NCBI GenBank assembly: GCA_900772035.1
Contig: CAAGQE010000197.1
Location: 1-5,376 of the forward strand
Length of the DNA stretch: 5,376 bases
Reading direction: 5' to 3'
Source of the DNA: Candidatus Gastranaerophilales bacterium
GTDB taxonomy: Bacteria; Cyanobacteriota; Vampirovibrionia; Gastranaerophilales; Gastranaerophilaceae
Shown here one piece after another: positions 5,191 through 5,376 of this stretch. How positions within the stretch are numbered: the stretch's first letter is position 1; every line of letters starts with the position of its first letter. The translations under genes and the position numbers were made by a program. The notes under the pieces were generated by a model. The model was given only the letters and a program-made list of their open reading frames with translations, was not told where the DNA came from and searched no databases.

Positions 5191-5376
5191 ATGCAAGAAT
5201 TCGGACTCGTTAAATCGACAAATGAAAAAGCGTACCTTTTCACAATTGAAAACAAAAACGGAATGAGCATTGATTTAACAACGCTCGGGGCGACTTTGAC
5301 GGCGATACGAGTTCCCGATAAAAACGGCAAAACCGTTGACGTTGCACAAGGATACACCTCGGCTGACAAATACACC
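5191..5376 (+). CDS. galM: Aldose 1-epimerase (galactose mutarotase), 3' end cut by window
   Basis: 62 residues are visible. The typical GalM N-terminus can be read: a strand LFTIENKNGMSIDLTTLGA (about 17-35), then the conserved PDKNGK (42-47) and a DVAQGY (49-54) block corresponding to the usual D-V-x-L-G-Y, where the first beta strands of the galactose mutarotase fold lie. The enzyme interconverts alpha and beta anomers of galactose and glucose in the cytoplasm, feeding the Leloir pathway. The catalytic His and Glu lie beyond the window. ATG 5191 is preferred by homology and by AAAGGG (5176-5181) nine bases upstream. However, the frame is open upstream and ATG codons at 5074, 5080 and 5110 are in phase (39 extra codons from 5074). 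The extra residues show no signal peptide. It is divergent from the GT-C gene. Confidence 0.88.
   Translation, partial: MQEFGLVKSTNEKAYLFTIENKNGMSIDLTTLGATLTAIRVPDKNGKTVDVAQGYTSADKYT

Noticed and set aside
5061..5375. 104-codon reverse ORF opposite the galM start
   Set aside because: The forward frame shows a clear GalM N-terminus with conserved blocks; the reverse frame is a shadow.

Overview
The window is AT-rich, gene-dense bacterial DNA with clear Shine-Dalgarno sites and sigma70-like promoters. Protein flavour (a UshA-type nucleotidase, a lysine/asparagine-rich GT-C glycosyltransferase, an SGNH protein, short zinc-ribbon proteins) suggests a low-GC, probably gut-associated lineage. My best guess is a non-photosynthetic relative of Cyanobacteria (Vampirovibrionia/Gastranaerophilales), but this is an impression from protein style, not a demonstrated placement; low-GC Firmicutes remain possible.

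Layout, left to right. (1) 1-1251 (+): 3' part of a 5'-nucleotidase/metallophosphoesterase cut by the window edge. (2) 1272-1310: a strong hairpin with T and A tracts on both sides, serving as a shared terminator between convergent genes. (3) 1312-1653 (-): a 113-aa zinc-ribbon protein of unknown function with its own -10 and SD. (4) 1654-2095: a 442-bp stretch without a large gene. It holds A-tracts, a 33-codon single-membrane-span protein (1815-1916, +) with a good SD, and a structured non-coding segment with inverted repeats ending in the mscL promoter. (5) 2096-2578 (+): mscL, carrying an extra C-terminal zinc ribbon. (6) 2579-5013 (-): a two-gene unit, a GT-C glycosyltransferase (GTG start) followed by a membrane-anchored SGNH hydrolase-like protein, joined by an ATGA overlap; its last stop codon abuts the mscL stop. 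(7) 5014-5190: a divergent intergenic region with an extended -10 promoter. (8) 5191 to the edge (+): start of an aldose 1-epimerase (galM), with an open in-frame extension back to at least 5074.

Functional links. The GT-C/SGNH pair most plausibly builds and modifies an envelope or extracytoplasmic glycan. The nucleotidase and mutarotase are nutrient-salvage and sugar-metabolism genes. MscL is an osmotic safety valve. I see no mobile element, CRISPR array, tRNA, rRNA or recognisable defence system. The least explained parts are the 33-aa membrane protein with the structured DNA after it, and the zinc-ribbon tail on MscL.
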